Shown: piece by piece, positions 8,302 through 17,735 of the stretch
How the letters are laid out: every line of letters begins with the position of its first letter
Numbering within the stretch: the first letter of the stretch is position 1
Assembly: GCA_022925895.1 (NCBI GenBank)
Contig: JAKSYS010000845.1
Coordinates: 1-18,853, forward strand
Direction of reading: 5' to 3'
Length of the DNA stretch: 18,853 nt
Origin: Fragilaria crotonensis
Lineage: Eukaryota; Bacillariophyta; Fragilariophyceae; Fragilariales; Fragilariaceae
Position numbers and translations under genes: made by a program
The notes under the pieces: model-generated
Databases searched by the model: none
What the model was told of the DNA's origin: nothing
The model's input: the letters and a program-made list of their open reading frames with translations, nothing else

Positions 8302-9156
8302 GCTGTCCTTCTTGCGAAGTGCGTCGAGCTCGATATCTATAGTTTTGAACCAAAGATCGATTTCTTGCGGAGAGAGGCGTTAGTGTCTGCGCTTGAGGCC
8401 TTGGCGCCGACGGTGAATGGGTGGAACCATTCAACTTCATCAGTGAAAGGATCAATGTGCAATTCGTTGAAAGCATGGTAGGATGCAAAGTCTTCAGAGA
8501 ATGGTGCGTCCCAATCTAAAGAATGAAGAAAAAGATTGTCATGCGAGAGGGTGGGAATGATCATGTGCCCCAAGAGAGTTCGCGATGATGGCGTGAGTTC
8601 AACTGTGTGGCTGGTTGGCCCATTCGTCCCCAAACACCCGTTGATTGGGACGTCGGATACGACGAGGTCTCTCTGGCATGTCTCGGTGATGGAGATGAGG
8701 AGGCGGATCGATCGCATCGTGGTGTATGCAATCATCTCGCTCGGGCGTAGGATTGGCAATAGGTTCGACTTGGACCGCGTCAGCGCGCTCGGAGACGTGA
8801 GGTGGTGGTGTGGTCGTATCCTCTGGAGCAATGACATGAACAGGGTCAGGATGTACTAGTTTGGCCAACGGCAGCCAATCGGGATCAATGTCCGGAAAGG
8901 CGAGGACGTCATCATTCTCTTCTTCTTCATCCGGTCCGTAATAGTCCCTTTCGGAGATGAAGAGCTTGACCAAGGTCCCCGTAGAGCGCTCGTCAAACAC
9001 CACGTGGAATTGTGGGCTGATGGAACCCGTTTGTAGATTCCGCATGAGACCGATGTTTGAGGAGTGGTTTCGACTAAACCCTAGGAATTGACCGCGTCGC
9101 GCCTTGGGTGCCCACTTTGGGATTTTCTTCCCATCCTGAAGTGTGGGGCTGAGCAC
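8302..9156 (-). pseudogene. copia integrase C-terminus and IN-RT spacer
   Basis: The minus strand encodes KIPKWAPKARRGQFLGFS, then IGLMRNLQTGSISPQFHVVF, the typical C-terminal module of copia integrase. An acidic region (GPDEEEENDDVLAFPDIDPD) and a Pro/Arg-rich spacer follow, with RRIRRPNQRVFGDEW. The frame stops near 8599. The rest of the spacer and the lead-in to the reverse transcriptase continue in another frame down to about 8302. This is the normal junction between integrase and polymerase in Ty1/copia Pol. Confidence 0.85.
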
Positions 9157-9900
9157 ATATCCTGGACAACCCCAAACCCGGATGCGTTGTTAATGTTGGC
9201 AGGCGATACTGGATCCGCAAAAGATCTCAATTGGAGCCCATCCATGTGATTGATGGGGTGTATGATTGTACATCCAACATGCATGATAGAGGGCAAATGG
9301 CCAAAGCTTGACTTGGCATTCTTCCGGCCTATGAGAAGGAATGAATGTTGCATCATAGCACAAGGGCGTTCGGTAACTGTTTGAATGGCTTTCTCGGAAA
9401 CTCCTCTGTTTGATGACGAGCACCGGACAGTTTCAGCTCCTGTTTGTCTTTGGATAAAGCATCGGTGAACTCTTTTACCTTGAATATTCCGTTGTCTCCA
9501 TGGTATGAATGTCTTTTCTTCCCGCAGGTCTTTGCAATTTGCTCAAAGGCGCGTCTGGAGATGAGAGTGTCCGATGCTCGTAATGATACTTGATGGAAGC
9601 ATTGTATGAAACCGCTGGCGTGGTCGCAGAAGATAGTTCCTCCGGCGTACTAGGACCCATGACTGCCTTTATCTTGTCCGGTTGACAAAGCGCCCATGCA
9701 CACCAGGTGATTCATATTGATCAATGGAAACGCAGGATCCAGGCGTGAGGTTGCTGACCTTCAGAAGTTGCTCGTGATGGGTGGTGGTAGTAGGGAAGAG
9801 AGAGAGATTTTCTCAAAGTTACAAGGTCACATGAGCGAGTTGTTGTACATGTGCAAACCCGAGATGTCCAAGCCGAGCATGCCATAGTGACAGGTCCTTC
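9157..9900 (-). pseudogene. copia integrase core and pre-integrase domain
   Basis: At about 9840-9893 the minus strand reads L-W-H-A-R-L-G-H-L-G-F-A-H, the GAG-pre-integrase/HHCC zinc region. The core shows a CGKKRHSYHGDNGIF motif, with the second catalytic Asp codon at 9496-9494. The third catalytic residue is in VSEKAIQTVTE (Glu codon 9395-9393), followed by LWPFALYHACWMYNHTP. The enzyme joins element cDNA to host DNA. Pieces lie in at least three frames with stops, so it is not expressed as a functional protein. Confidence 0.87.
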
Positions 9901-10440
9901 CGGGCTGCGGTGATATCTGGTTTGTTTCCTCAAACACAGACATGGTGGATATAGTGTGACTTTGACATGAAATGCAAGTGGGATGAGATTTGACAGGGAC
10001 TTGTGGACATTGTCCTTGTTTGTGACATGGAAGCTTTGCCAAAGCGATTGGCAAGTTTGAGCATGGGTCAATAGGATATTGAAAGCAGGTCCTGTCCTCG
10101 TTGGCGTTCATCCAGAAGTAATTCAAGTTGCCACCAAATTGATCGAGAGAGCGATGAAAACCCTCGTAGAGACAGAAGTCTTGAGGAGAAAGTAGTCCAA
10201 CCTTTGAGGCCGGGACATGATGACATGCCACGACAAGTATGTCCCGTCTTCGCTTATCAAAGTCCAGCGGACGAGCCCGTACTAGCCAGCCATGGGAGTG
10301 GGGCCCTTAACTACCGTCTGTACTTTCCCAACTGACCCTTCGTGATATTGGATGAAGTCTCTCTTATCTGGAGTGATAGCAAAGGTGCAGCCGATGTCGA
10401 GAATAATTTCGACCACTTCGTCGTCAGACCCTCAAGAAAG
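9901..10440 (-). pseudogene. copia protease and PR-IN spacer, mutated
   Basis: The minus strand reads VVEIILDIGCTFAITPDKRD. Alignment to retropepsins places the catalytic Asp at codon 10398-10396, but the usual D-[ST]-G is D-I-G here, a loss expected to abolish catalysis. A spacer follows (SKVGLLSPQDFCLYEGFHRS, LDQFGGNLNYFWMNANEDR) leading into the pre-integrase domain. An in-frame stop (TAG) follows the segment KGPTPMAG. Retropepsin normally cuts the Gag-Pol polyprotein. Confidence 0.78.
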
Positions 10441-10949
10441 AAGTGTCGCGAGAAAATTGGGATCAAAATCTAATCATTGAATATGGGCGTGAAGGCAGAG
10501 CGGCAGCCGACAATCTTCTAATAACAAACAAAGGCTCGAATGAAGAATGGTAGGGCATGAGCTCAGATGTATCTCGCATCGTTTGTGTACTGCTGGCGCA
10601 TCCCAAGAGCATGATCGGCTTACGTCGTTGTCAATGCAGCAACATAGGTATGGAGTCGGAGGTGGCGCAGGAGTTGGTGTTTAGGAGGTGAAGTGAAGTG
10701 ATGAAAGAGAGACAGACAAAGAGACGAGAGAGTATCCACCGGAGAATGAGGGCACAAAGGAGACGTCCAAGACACGAAGAACGGAAGAACTGCCCGGCGG
10801 CTAGTAGGAGGATGCGATGCTCAAAATCGTTGAAAGGAAGAAGTGATGTGCCCAAGACTCAGTCCTGGGAGTGTTTGCCGTAGAGGAGTGGTGGGCTGTG
10901 AATGCGACAAGTCTGCCATAACATCCGGCCCAACCTTCACAGTCCTCCA

Positions 10950-12618
10950 TTGAAGTAATCTCAAGTCAAAGGAGCAGTTGTACTTGCTGGCGAATCCGTC
11001 GTCTTGTTTTCAAGAGGGCCGTCGGGATAGGGAGCAACAAGATTGGTAGATGGAGCAGGAACGGGTGGACTGGAACCAGAAGCAGGGAATGTTGACAATG
11101 AAACCAGGCACATGTTTGTGTGTGAAGTGTCCGCGGTCTCCAAAGAACCAACGCTCACAAATTCCACACCATTTCAAAACCTTATTCAAGAAGGTTTGTT
11201 CGTTTGGTTCACCCGCTGCCGGTGCAGTATGATTCCATGATGGCACCGTAATTGGAGTGCGCTCGCCTCTTCCGCCAGAGTTTGAATTTGTTGGGGCGTG
11301 CTGGGCTTGGAAGGATGAGCCCTGGTGTCCCACCGCACACCCAGCGCTTGGAAAGAATGAGCGAACGGTAGTGCTCTTCTGCCTTTTCAAGGATATCGTT
11401 CACCGAAAGACAAACGCGATTGAGGCTTGCATTAGTTGACAAGGTCTTCAAGAAGAGTTGAAAGTCAGAGACAGTGCAGCTGGTCTCAAGAATGTTGTAC
11501 ACGATGGCGTCAATGTCAGGAGGTACTAACATGTTTACCATTTCCAACCAGATGATGGTGGAGCGAATGATTTTGGCCACCTCTGCAATCGATTGCCCTT
11601 CCTGGTTGACAACCTTGAGTGACGTGAGTTCATGCGTGATCACACGAACCGCTCTAGAATCGACTGTAGTCATCTGTTGCACGACCTCATAATGGTAGAG
11701 CGGACCGAAGCGTTCGAAAGTCTGATGTCGTTTCAGCATCTTCGCGTCAATGATTCCTTGAAGGTCCTTGTCGCAGGAGTTCCAGTTTGCTTCGTTTGAC
11801 CAGGACAAGTTCTCCTGGCTGAGGGCAGATCCGCGCATGTAATAAAAGAGCGTGGACTTCTCAACTTTGTAAATCTGGGGCATTGTGCTGGCGGAGAGGA
11901 TGTCCGCCTCGGCTGTCCGGATCGAGTAGAGCCCCAGTCGCGTCGAACTTGAGGATGAGAAAGACAGAATGGGCAGAGACACTTGTGAGTGCTTTTGGAG
12001 TTTGGTCTAGAGTTGGGAGAACAACATGATGATTTTGATGGTGGAAATCTTGTCTAGGCCAACCATCGTGGAGGATGCCTTGAACTTTGATGTGATACCT
12101 TTATAAAAGTTGTGTACATCTTGTTCCTGTCGGAAGCAATGAGACGGAGCCTGTCTGCCTTCGAAATGACTGGCATGCATCCATATTCCAGCTCGACTTG
12201 AGCACGTTCAACTGAAAGGAAACCCCCGAGAAGGTCGTTGAAGGCGCCGGAGAAAGTGCTGCAGAAGAGATACCATCAGAGTGATCAATGATCCGGTGGC
12301 ATGCATCAAAGGTGGAGCCGGCAATGCCGAGATTGTTGCGGCAATGCGGGCGGATTTTTCTGCTTCCTCACAAGCCTCCGTGGCCGTGATGCTTCTGTCG
12401 ATTGCGGCGATCGCTGCGATGCGTTTGGCGTCTTCGGCCTCGAGTTCGGATTCTGCTATGGCAACGAGCGCAGTGCGTTCAGCTGGGATTGGATCGCGTA
12501 CGATGCGTGTTCCTCCGGTCTCTGCCAGAAGGGCATCGTCGGCACGTTCGGCAAGGATGCGTGTCCTTTCATAAAGAATGGCAGCGGCACGAGCGGCATC
12601 TTCAGGATTGGAAGGCAT
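10950..12618 (-). pseudogene. copia gag, broken
   Basis: The likely start is the ATG at 12618, about 320 nt inside the 5' LTR, giving MPSNPEDAARAAAILYERTR and an Ala/Glu-rich coiled region. The frame fails near 12208. The body resumes in the same phase at 11982-11209 with YKVEKSTLFYYMRGSALSQE and LNRVCLSVNDILEKAEEHYR. A zinc-finger-like segment (WCGICERWFFGDRGHFTHKH, 11112-11168) marks the nucleocapsid end. Gag would coat element RNA in virus-like particles. At least three frame breaks separate these parts. The region 10440-10950 that joins it to the protease has no clear motif. Confidence 0.8.
11112..11168 (-). other. Gag zinc-finger-like motif
   Basis: The spacing is C-x2-C-x9-H-x2-H-x-H, within the frame 11010-11390. 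This differs from the retroviral CCHC knuckle but resembles zinc motifs of diatom copia Gag proteins (from memory). It lies at the C-terminal end of gag, as expected of a nucleic-acid-binding module. Confidence 0.55.
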
Positions 12619-12923
12619 GGCCTTGATGGAAGGATAAAAGGAGATGGAATGATAGAAAGGATGAGAGATGATTTTGTGGGATTGATCTTGAGATTCTGAG
12701 GTCCGAGCCACACGAAAGCTGCTGTAGAAAAAGGATGGAAGGCTGATGGATGAAAGGTAGGACGTGGGATACGCAGGGATGAATTGACAAAGAGATGCGT
12801 AGAATGTGTAGCAATGACTTGAAGAGAAGATAAACAATGAAGGAAGAGTGAATCAATATAAGATTGAAAGGATGACTTATTAGGATAAGCTCATAATATT
12901 GCAATTTGTGAGCAGAGGAAGAC

Positions 12924-12937
12924 TTTGGCTCACAACC
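12924..12937 (-). other. primer-binding site, tRNA anticodon-arm type
   Basis: Immediately inside the 5' LTR the minus strand reads GGTTGTGAGCCAAA. It does not begin TGG as PBSs that pair with a tRNA 3' end do. Its complement, tttggCTCACAAcc, has the form of an anticodon stem and 7-nt loop. This is the arrangement known for Drosophila copia, which is primed by an initiator-Met tRNA half. The core differs by one base from the initiator-Met-type GGTTATGAGCC. Confidence 0.6.
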
Positions 12938-13295
12938 TGTCATTCCATGTTAGTAATGATATCACGGAACGTGTAGACGTCTGAAAGCTGTGTTTGGAAT
13001 TGTTCGCTTGCTGAATCAGACGGCGGAGTTATATTTGCCTGCGTTCGGACATGTGAAACAAGATGATGGTGAAATACAAATACGGTGAAGGATGTAGTCA
13101 TATTTATTCTTCATTGTAAAGTCCTTTTATAGATTTATTTATTGTGAGTTGAAATGAAAGACCAAGAAATGTGTTTGTTGAAACCAAGAAATCTAGCTGC
13201 AAATCAAATGGATATTGAGAAGTTTGTCAGAGTGATGTCACAGTATAATCCATTTGAGATTGGCGTCCATGATTGGTATCGTGCGTCCATCCACA
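12938..13295 (-). repeat. 5' LTR of copia element
   Basis: 358 bp, starting TGTCATTCC and ending CCATCCACA on the plus strand. It is the partner of 6310-6679. Read on the minus strand it begins TGTGGATGG, with a TATA motif about 165 bp in. Confidence 0.93.
13125..13131 (-). promoter_or_regulatory. TATA box in 5' LTR
   Basis: TATAAAA on the minus strand, about 165 bp after the LTR's 5' end, a position consistent with the U3 core promoter. It is conserved in the 3' LTR at 6472-6478. Confidence 0.6.
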
Positions 13296-13300
13296 GCCAG
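13296..13300. repeat. target site duplication, right copy
   Basis: gccag follows the terminal CA of the right LTR and is itself followed by caacttgtttgg, the continuation of the hydrolase pseudogene. Confidence 0.92.
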
Positions 13301-13630
13301 CAACTTGTTTGGACCCCAAAGGAAGTGGACAAACTCCAGCACCTTGTTCGGCCAATCTGTAAGGGTCCGATTGTTCTGTGGACTGGTGGACTCCCCGATG
13401 CCGGGATAATCGATCGTAACAATATGCAGATTGAGCCGAAGAGCTTCGTTGTGAAAAAGAACGACGGCAAGGGAGGAGCACATCATGAGACTGACCTGAA
13501 AGAGAACTGGGTAGCCGTCTTTCACCTGGCCTGCTTCGGAATAGGAGAGCTTGCGAACATCGGACAACGTCATTATCTTGCCCATGCGACGTCTGTCGTT
13601 GAGGCGCGCTTCAAGTGTTTCGAGGTCCAT
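13296..13630 (-). pseudogene. alpha/beta hydrolase pseudogene, N-terminal fragment
   Basis: This opens at ATG 13630 with MDLETLEARLNDRRRMGKIM and runs 112 codons without a stop to GPNKLLA, where the copia element interrupts it. It is closest to copy B (VLFQV, IDYPGIGES, NNRTL), with in-frame 3-bp insertions at QVSLMMCSS and GESTSPQ and a DGRK to DVRK change. The catalytic serine lies on the other side of the element, at 6291-6289. A short read-through into the LTR adds about 20 residues. The absence of stops suggests the gene was functional until the insertion. Confidence 0.88.
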
Positions 13631-14261
13631 TGCGATACTGATATTTCTTTTGTCAAATCACATGAATTGCTGATGACAACTATCATACACTCCTAAGTTG
13701 TTTCATGAACATTATTTGATGAATAAACACAAGAAAATTCTAACGATCGAATTGGGGTGTGCATTGTGCATACAAGTACTCCCTACGTACGGCCTACGCC
13801 TTGCTCATACTCTGAGTATGTCGTACATGTAAAAGTTATGGCATGCGACTTGATGGATATGGCCACATGGTTGATGTTCACATTTTGCATATCCTGTATT
13901 CTATGACAAATGTCATACTCAGCATAAGATATTCAGATTAAGGTGCGATATACATATAATCGAATGTTCTGTATGATACATGTAAACATGATTTTCCCTT
14001 TTATAATTTGCATACGCTCAAAGAATGTCGAATGTCCATAATGCAGTCAGAAGTCGGTAAATGACTGTTATTTTACCAGAGCATGACACCGGCCAACTCT
14101 TCGACGCCTTACCCTAGTAGTGCCTAGTAGTGTACATGTTCCATGTATCATACTGGAGCACTCGGAGTATCGGACAAAGCTATCAATGCGATTCATATTT
14201 CACAGCCATTAGCCATTATGGCAGTCGCCACACCAATTTCCTCATCCTGGGATGTATCAAT
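13631..14261. other. intergenic region between pseudogene and copy A
   Basis: This holds the 5' flank of the pseudogene copy and the 3' flank of copy A. The word taacgatcgaattgg at 13741-13755 recurs at 17292-17306 upstream of copy B. A tandem cctagtagtg pair occurs at 14113-14132. Further weak similarity to 17300-17735 is visible (gtaaatgac, ttttataa...catacgc, gcgattcat). No coding sequence is supported. Confidence 0.6.
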
Positions 14262-15266
14262 CTATTGAAAACTCTCCAGAATTAGGGTCAAATTGGCACC
14301 GCTCAAAATTGAAATGTGATTGGCGCCAGTAACAGTGCGATACTCAAGCCAAGGAACATCGGAGGTCCATTCCGCGTTGTCATCGACCTTGGTGTCACTG
14401 GAAGCTTCGCGGACTTTGCCGTATTGATGCGTGTTCCGTGCACCTACAAGGTCCAATTGATCCTGAACAAATTGACGGCACCGATTGACAGATACCATCG
14501 GATCAGCATCGCCGCAGAGAACTAATACGGGAAAGGAATATGGAAAATGCAGGGCATCTTGCGGTCGTAAACGTTGCAGCGCCAGTCGCACCATGTTTCG
14601 ATTTCCCTCTTGGTTTTGATGATGAGAATATCCTACAATGCGTTCCATTGCAACCAATTGTAGAGGAGTCGATTGGGATGATGCTATTGGTGCCGACAAG
14701 ATTGGTATTGAGCTAGACATTGCCGCATCAGTACTGGTCAAAGCGGTGGCAAATGCAGGAAGGACTGAATCGTACACTGTGGCGTGTACCCAACTTCGAG
14801 CCAAGGGTTGCTCCTCGTTTGAAGTAGTCAGTAGTATCCACGGACTGACCAAGGTCACTCGCGAGATCCTGTGGGACATGATGGGATGCCCCATCACAGC
14901 TAGGACATGTGGAGCTCCCATGCAATGAGAAAGCAGAGCCAAAGATTGTGTGGGACCCCAACGGAACGTTACAAACTCCAGCACATCGTTCGGCCAATCG
15001 GAAAACTCACGATTGGTCTGCGGGCTGGACTCTCCGACACCGGGATAATCAATCGAAACGATATGCAAATTGAGTCGCAGTGCTTCATCGTGAAAGCCGA
15101 CGATGGCCAGGGATGAGCACATGACGCCGACATGAAAGAGAACAGGATAGCCGTGCTCTACCTGCCCAGCTTCAGAATAGGAGAGTTTGCGGCCGTCGGA
15201 AAGGGTCATTATCTTGCCCATGTAACGTTTGTCATTGAGGCGCGCTTCGAGGGTTTCGACGTCCAT
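14262..15266 (-). CDS. alpha/beta hydrolase copy A (Cys nucleophile)
   Basis: A complete 334-residue alpha/beta-hydrolase-fold protein, start MDVETLEARLNDKRYMGKIM at 15266, chosen because copies B, C and the pseudogene share it. Landmarks are the PVLFHVGVMCSS oxyanion-side loop, IDYPGVGESSPQ, the nucleophile elbow S-H-C-M-G (Cys115, codon 14924-14922), a Ser-rich lid at about 150-200, the acid in LCGDADPMVS (Asp253 or Asp255), and His317 in TGANHISIL. Cys replaces the usual Ser, as in dienelactone hydrolases. Activity is therefore uncertain: a thiol hydrolase, altered specificity or a loss. Substrate is unknown. The frame is open further upstream, with an alternative ATG at 15341 that would add 25 basic residues. 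An out-of-frame upstream ATG at 15367 opens a frame overlapping the main start. Confidence 0.88.
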   Translation of the reverse strand: MDVETLEARLNDKRYMGKIMTLSDGRKLSYSEAGQVEHGYPVLFHVGVMCSSLAIVGFHDEALRLNLHIVSIDYPGVGESSPQTNREFSDWPNDVLEFVTFRWGPTQSLALLSHCMGAPHVLAVMGHPIMSHRISRVTLVSPWILLTTSNEEQPLARSWVHATVYDSVLPAFATALTSTDAAMSSSIPILSAPIASSQSTPLQLVAMERIVGYSHHQNQEGNRNMVRLALQRLRPQDALHFPYSFPVLVLCGDADPMVSVNRCRQFVQDQLDLVGARNTHQYGKVREASSDTKVDDNAEWTSDVPWLEYRTVTGANHISILSGANLTLILESFQ

Positions 15267-15693
15267 TGTGGTGCTGATCCTTTGCTCTTGTTGTAGAGAA
15301 TGTGTTGCTCGGGTTTTCGCGACAAAACATTGCGTTCGCATCTGTTCACATGATGGTTGCTTCTCATTTGCTTCTCGAATACTCGAACCATCCCCAAACA
15401 CGATTGAGGATCACGTCTTCAGGCCTGCTGCAAGTGTGATACTCGGAGCTCGGGGTACTACTACTAGTACAAGTATACCGTTAGATTTCAAGCTACCCTG
15501 GTACTACGGTATGAATACTTCTATAGAGTGGTAGGGTATGGTACAATACTACTGTGCCATACGACGACTGTACAGCAGAGATATGTTCGGGACTCAAGGG
15601 AGACTACGAGGACCTCTTCCTGATTGTATATTCATACTCTTTCATAAGCATCAGCATGCTGCCCTTCAGGGCATGTTCGTCCGGCGAGGGCAT
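15267..15693. other. copy A 5' flank and AGTAC-rich spacer
   Basis: The first 120 bp are the leader of copy A and align to 18740-18853 upstream of copy C. They diverge more than the coding parts, which suggests leader rather than conserved protein. From about 15455 to 15560 the DNA is rich in tact/agta words (gtactactactagtac, ctggtactacgg), like 5120-5320. No gene is supported. Confidence 0.55.
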
Positions 15694-16140
15694 TCAGTAC
15701 TCCTGAATGAATTTCGACTGTAGTGCCAAACTTGACTCATTTGTTCCGCGACACTTCAACTGTCGGCAGCAGCACTCAACGCCGTCTGCGATGGATGGCA
15801 TTCTAAACAATACCTTGGCCTTGTAGACCAGGTCCTTAATTTCCGTCGTCGGGACCAGGTAACACAGTTGCCTATCCACTGAATCCGCGCGGCTCAGTAT
15901 GCCAACCACTCGACCTTCGTTGTTGTCACAGGGTCCTCCGCTGTGACTACTGATGGTGAGACAAATTACAACGATTTTTTCACGAGGTACAAATCATGCA
16001 CCAATGGAAGTGCTGCAATCACTTGCAGCCGTGGTAGAAGTCGACGAACTCTCTTTCCGGCCACCACTGCCGCTGCCTCCACTCAACGACAGACTGGAGG
16101 AAGTCCCTTTCGAAGAGGTACGGCTGTCGTCACTGCTCGA
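15694..16140 (-). pseudogene. trypsin-like serine protease remnant
   Basis: The minus strand encodes KIVVICLTISSHSGGPCDNN, followed by EGRVVGILSRADSVDRQLCY and LVPTTEIKDLVYKAK. H-S-G-G-P with a following V-V-G-I strand is the active-site serine region of trypsin-like two-barrel proteases (Trypsin_2/Deg type). Upstream in the same frame is a Ser/Gly-rich stretch, but a TGA (about 15995) interrupts it. The segments expected to carry the catalytic His and Asp are absent, with only about a dozen codons between the Ser-rich stretch and the serine motif. The remnant ends at 15694. It cannot be a complete enzyme. Alternatively it is a short exon of a gene whose other exons are lost. Confidence 0.6.
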
Positions 16141-16149
16141 AAAGTCAAT

Positions 16150-17121
16150 CTAGCAAAGACTTTCCAAAACGAGTGTCAAATTGGCACCGCCTAGAATAGA
16201 ATTGTGATTGGCTCCAGGTACCGTGCGATACTCTATTGATGCAGAATCATCATCTCCGCTTCGAGTTCGTTTGACTAGGTCTCGCACATAGTGACGACAC
16301 CAGTTGGGTGATACCAACGGATCATTATCACCACATAGAATCAAGAGGGGAAAGGGATATGGTACATGTTGTTCTTCATCTGGTTCTATTCGTCGTAGTG
16401 CAAGTCGTACCATGTGACGATTGCCCTCTTGTCCCTGAAGATGAGAATACCTAACAATCCGTTGGGTGGCCAACAAGTTCAACGCAGATGTTCCTGATGA
16501 TGTGGATGACGATACCGTTGAGGATTGGCAGGTTGCAATCGAACCCGCCATGGACAAGGTAGCAGACGTCCAAGTGGTGGCCAAGGAGGGTAGGAGGGAA
16601 TCAGTCACAACCGAGGGCATCCAAGTTTGATTATTAGACCAGCCCCACCCAGTGGAAGGCAACGACGAGGTGGATGTCGGCGATAGGACTATCCATGGAC
16701 TGACCAAGGTAGCTCGCGAGATTCGTTGCGACAAGATGGGATCTGACATGATGGCGAGTGCGTGAGGAGCACCCATAGAATGAGAGAGCAGTGCCAGCAA
16801 CTTGTTCGGACCCCAAAGAAAGTGGACAAACTCCAGCACGTCGTTCGGCCAATCTGGAAGGGTCCGATTGTTCTGCGGACTCGACTCCCCGATGCCGGGA
16901 TAATCGATTGTAACGATATGTAGATTGAGCCGAAGAGCTTCGTCGTGAAAGAGAACGACGGCAAGGGAGGAGCACATGAGACCGACCTGAAAGAGAACCG
17001 GGTAGCCGTCTTTCACCTGGCCTGCTTCGGAATAGGAGAGCTTGCGACCATCGGACAACGTCATCATCTTGCCCATGCGACGTTTGTCGTTGAGGCGCGC
17101 TTCAAGTGTTTCGAGGTCCAT
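16150..17121 (-). CDS. alpha/beta hydrolase copy B (Ser nucleophile)
   Basis: An intact protein of 323 residues with a canonical alpha/beta-hydrolase layout: PVLFQVGLMCSS, IDYPGIGESSPQ, elbow S-H-S-M-G (Ser115, codon 16779-16777), a Ser/Thr-rich lid at about 147-212, the acid in LCGDNDPLVS (Asp265 or Asp267), and His306 in VPGANHNSIL. The start at 17121 is secure because an in-frame TGA lies only eight codons upstream. No signal peptide or membrane segment is seen, so a soluble intracellular enzyme is likely. Substrate is unknown. It is closest to the pseudogene interrupted by the retrotransposon. The elbow lacks the usual first and last Gly (GxSxGG becomes SxSxGA), a change shared by all copies. 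Confidence 0.92.
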   Translation of the reverse strand: MDLETLEARLNDKRRMGKMMTLSDGRKLSYSEAGQVKDGYPVLFQVGLMCSSLAVVLFHDEALRLNLHIVTIDYPGIGESSPQNNRTLPDWPNDVLEFVHFLWGPNKLLALLSHSMGAPHALAIMSDPILSQRISRATLVSPWIVLSPTSTSSLPSTGWGWSNNQTWMPSVVTDSLLPSLATTWTSATLSMAGSIATCQSSTVSSSTSSGTSALNLLATQRIVRYSHLQGQEGNRHMVRLALRRIEPDEEQHVPYPFPLLILCGDNDPLVSPNWCRHYVRDLVKRTRSGDDDSASIEYRTVPGANHNSILGGANLTLVLESLC

Positions 17122-17735
17122 TGCGATACTGATGTTTCGTTTGTCAAATCACACTAATGAGTTGCTTATGGCAGCGGACAGGCGCCTACCGGTATGGATG
17201 GCTTGTATGTCTGATGGTGAGCTACTATACCCCAACTGAAGGAGCTGTTTGATGATGATCTTTTGATTACATGCAAAGAAAGAAATTCTGCTAACGATCG
17301 AATTGGTGTATTCCCGTACGGCATGTGATGTATGGTATATGCATATGTCGTCCGACATCGGACACATGTAGGATTTTGGTAATGAAGACTGAAGACCGTA
17401 AATGACGGTTTTGGAAGCCTAAACCGAAGGGGCGACTCTTGTTTTATAAATGACATACGCCCATTAAAACATCAACGTCCGTAATCATGTTCTTGCTTGC
17501 CCTCTTCGTCAGAACGATACATCCTTTCAACTTTCACCTATTCAACAGGATTCATCATTCTTGTGGACATTCCACGTCGCTCAGGAGCATGTGACACAAG
17601 ACTTCATCGCGCTGGATGAGCAGAGCAGAAAAAATCAAGTGCAGCTATACAATCATCTAAGAGTTGCAAGATCTCGATGCGATTCATACCCATCACAGTA
17701 GGCACACCATTTTCGTCGTCATGGGATAATTTAGT
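17122..17735. other. intergenic region between copies B and C
   Basis: This is the upstream region of copy B and the 3' flank of copy C. It shares taacgatcgaattgg (17292-17306) and several shorter blocks with 13631-14261, consistent with duplication of a larger unit. No coding sequence, RNA gene or repeat family was recognised. Confidence 0.6.

Larger units (their letters stand above)
6310..13295 (-). mobile_element. degenerate Ty1/copia LTR retrotransposon
   Basis: A 6,986-bp element bounded by TG...CA LTRs and a 5-bp target duplication, transcribed on the minus strand so that the right LTR is the 5' LTR. The order on the minus strand is LTR, primer-binding site, gag, protease, integrase, reverse transcriptase, RNase H, polypurine tract, LTR. 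Integrase before reverse transcriptase is diagnostic of copia. The style of Gag and Pol resembles diatom CoDi elements (inference from memory). Every enzymatic region has frameshifts or stops, and the LTRs differ by many substitutions plus two indels. The copy is therefore old and not autonomous. It inserted into an alpha/beta hydrolase gene just before the catalytic serine codon. Confidence 0.95.

Noticed and set aside
12281-12699. Long plus-strand frames (97 and 132 codons) rich in Ala, Ser and Arg
   Set aside because: They are antisense to the Ala/Glu-rich start of gag, whose minus-strand frame begins at ATG 12618 in the right place after the LTR.
14638-14928. Plus-strand frame of 96 codons repeated at 18112-18402
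   Set aside because: Its conservation between the two places only reflects duplication of hydrolase copies A and C, which lie on the other strand.
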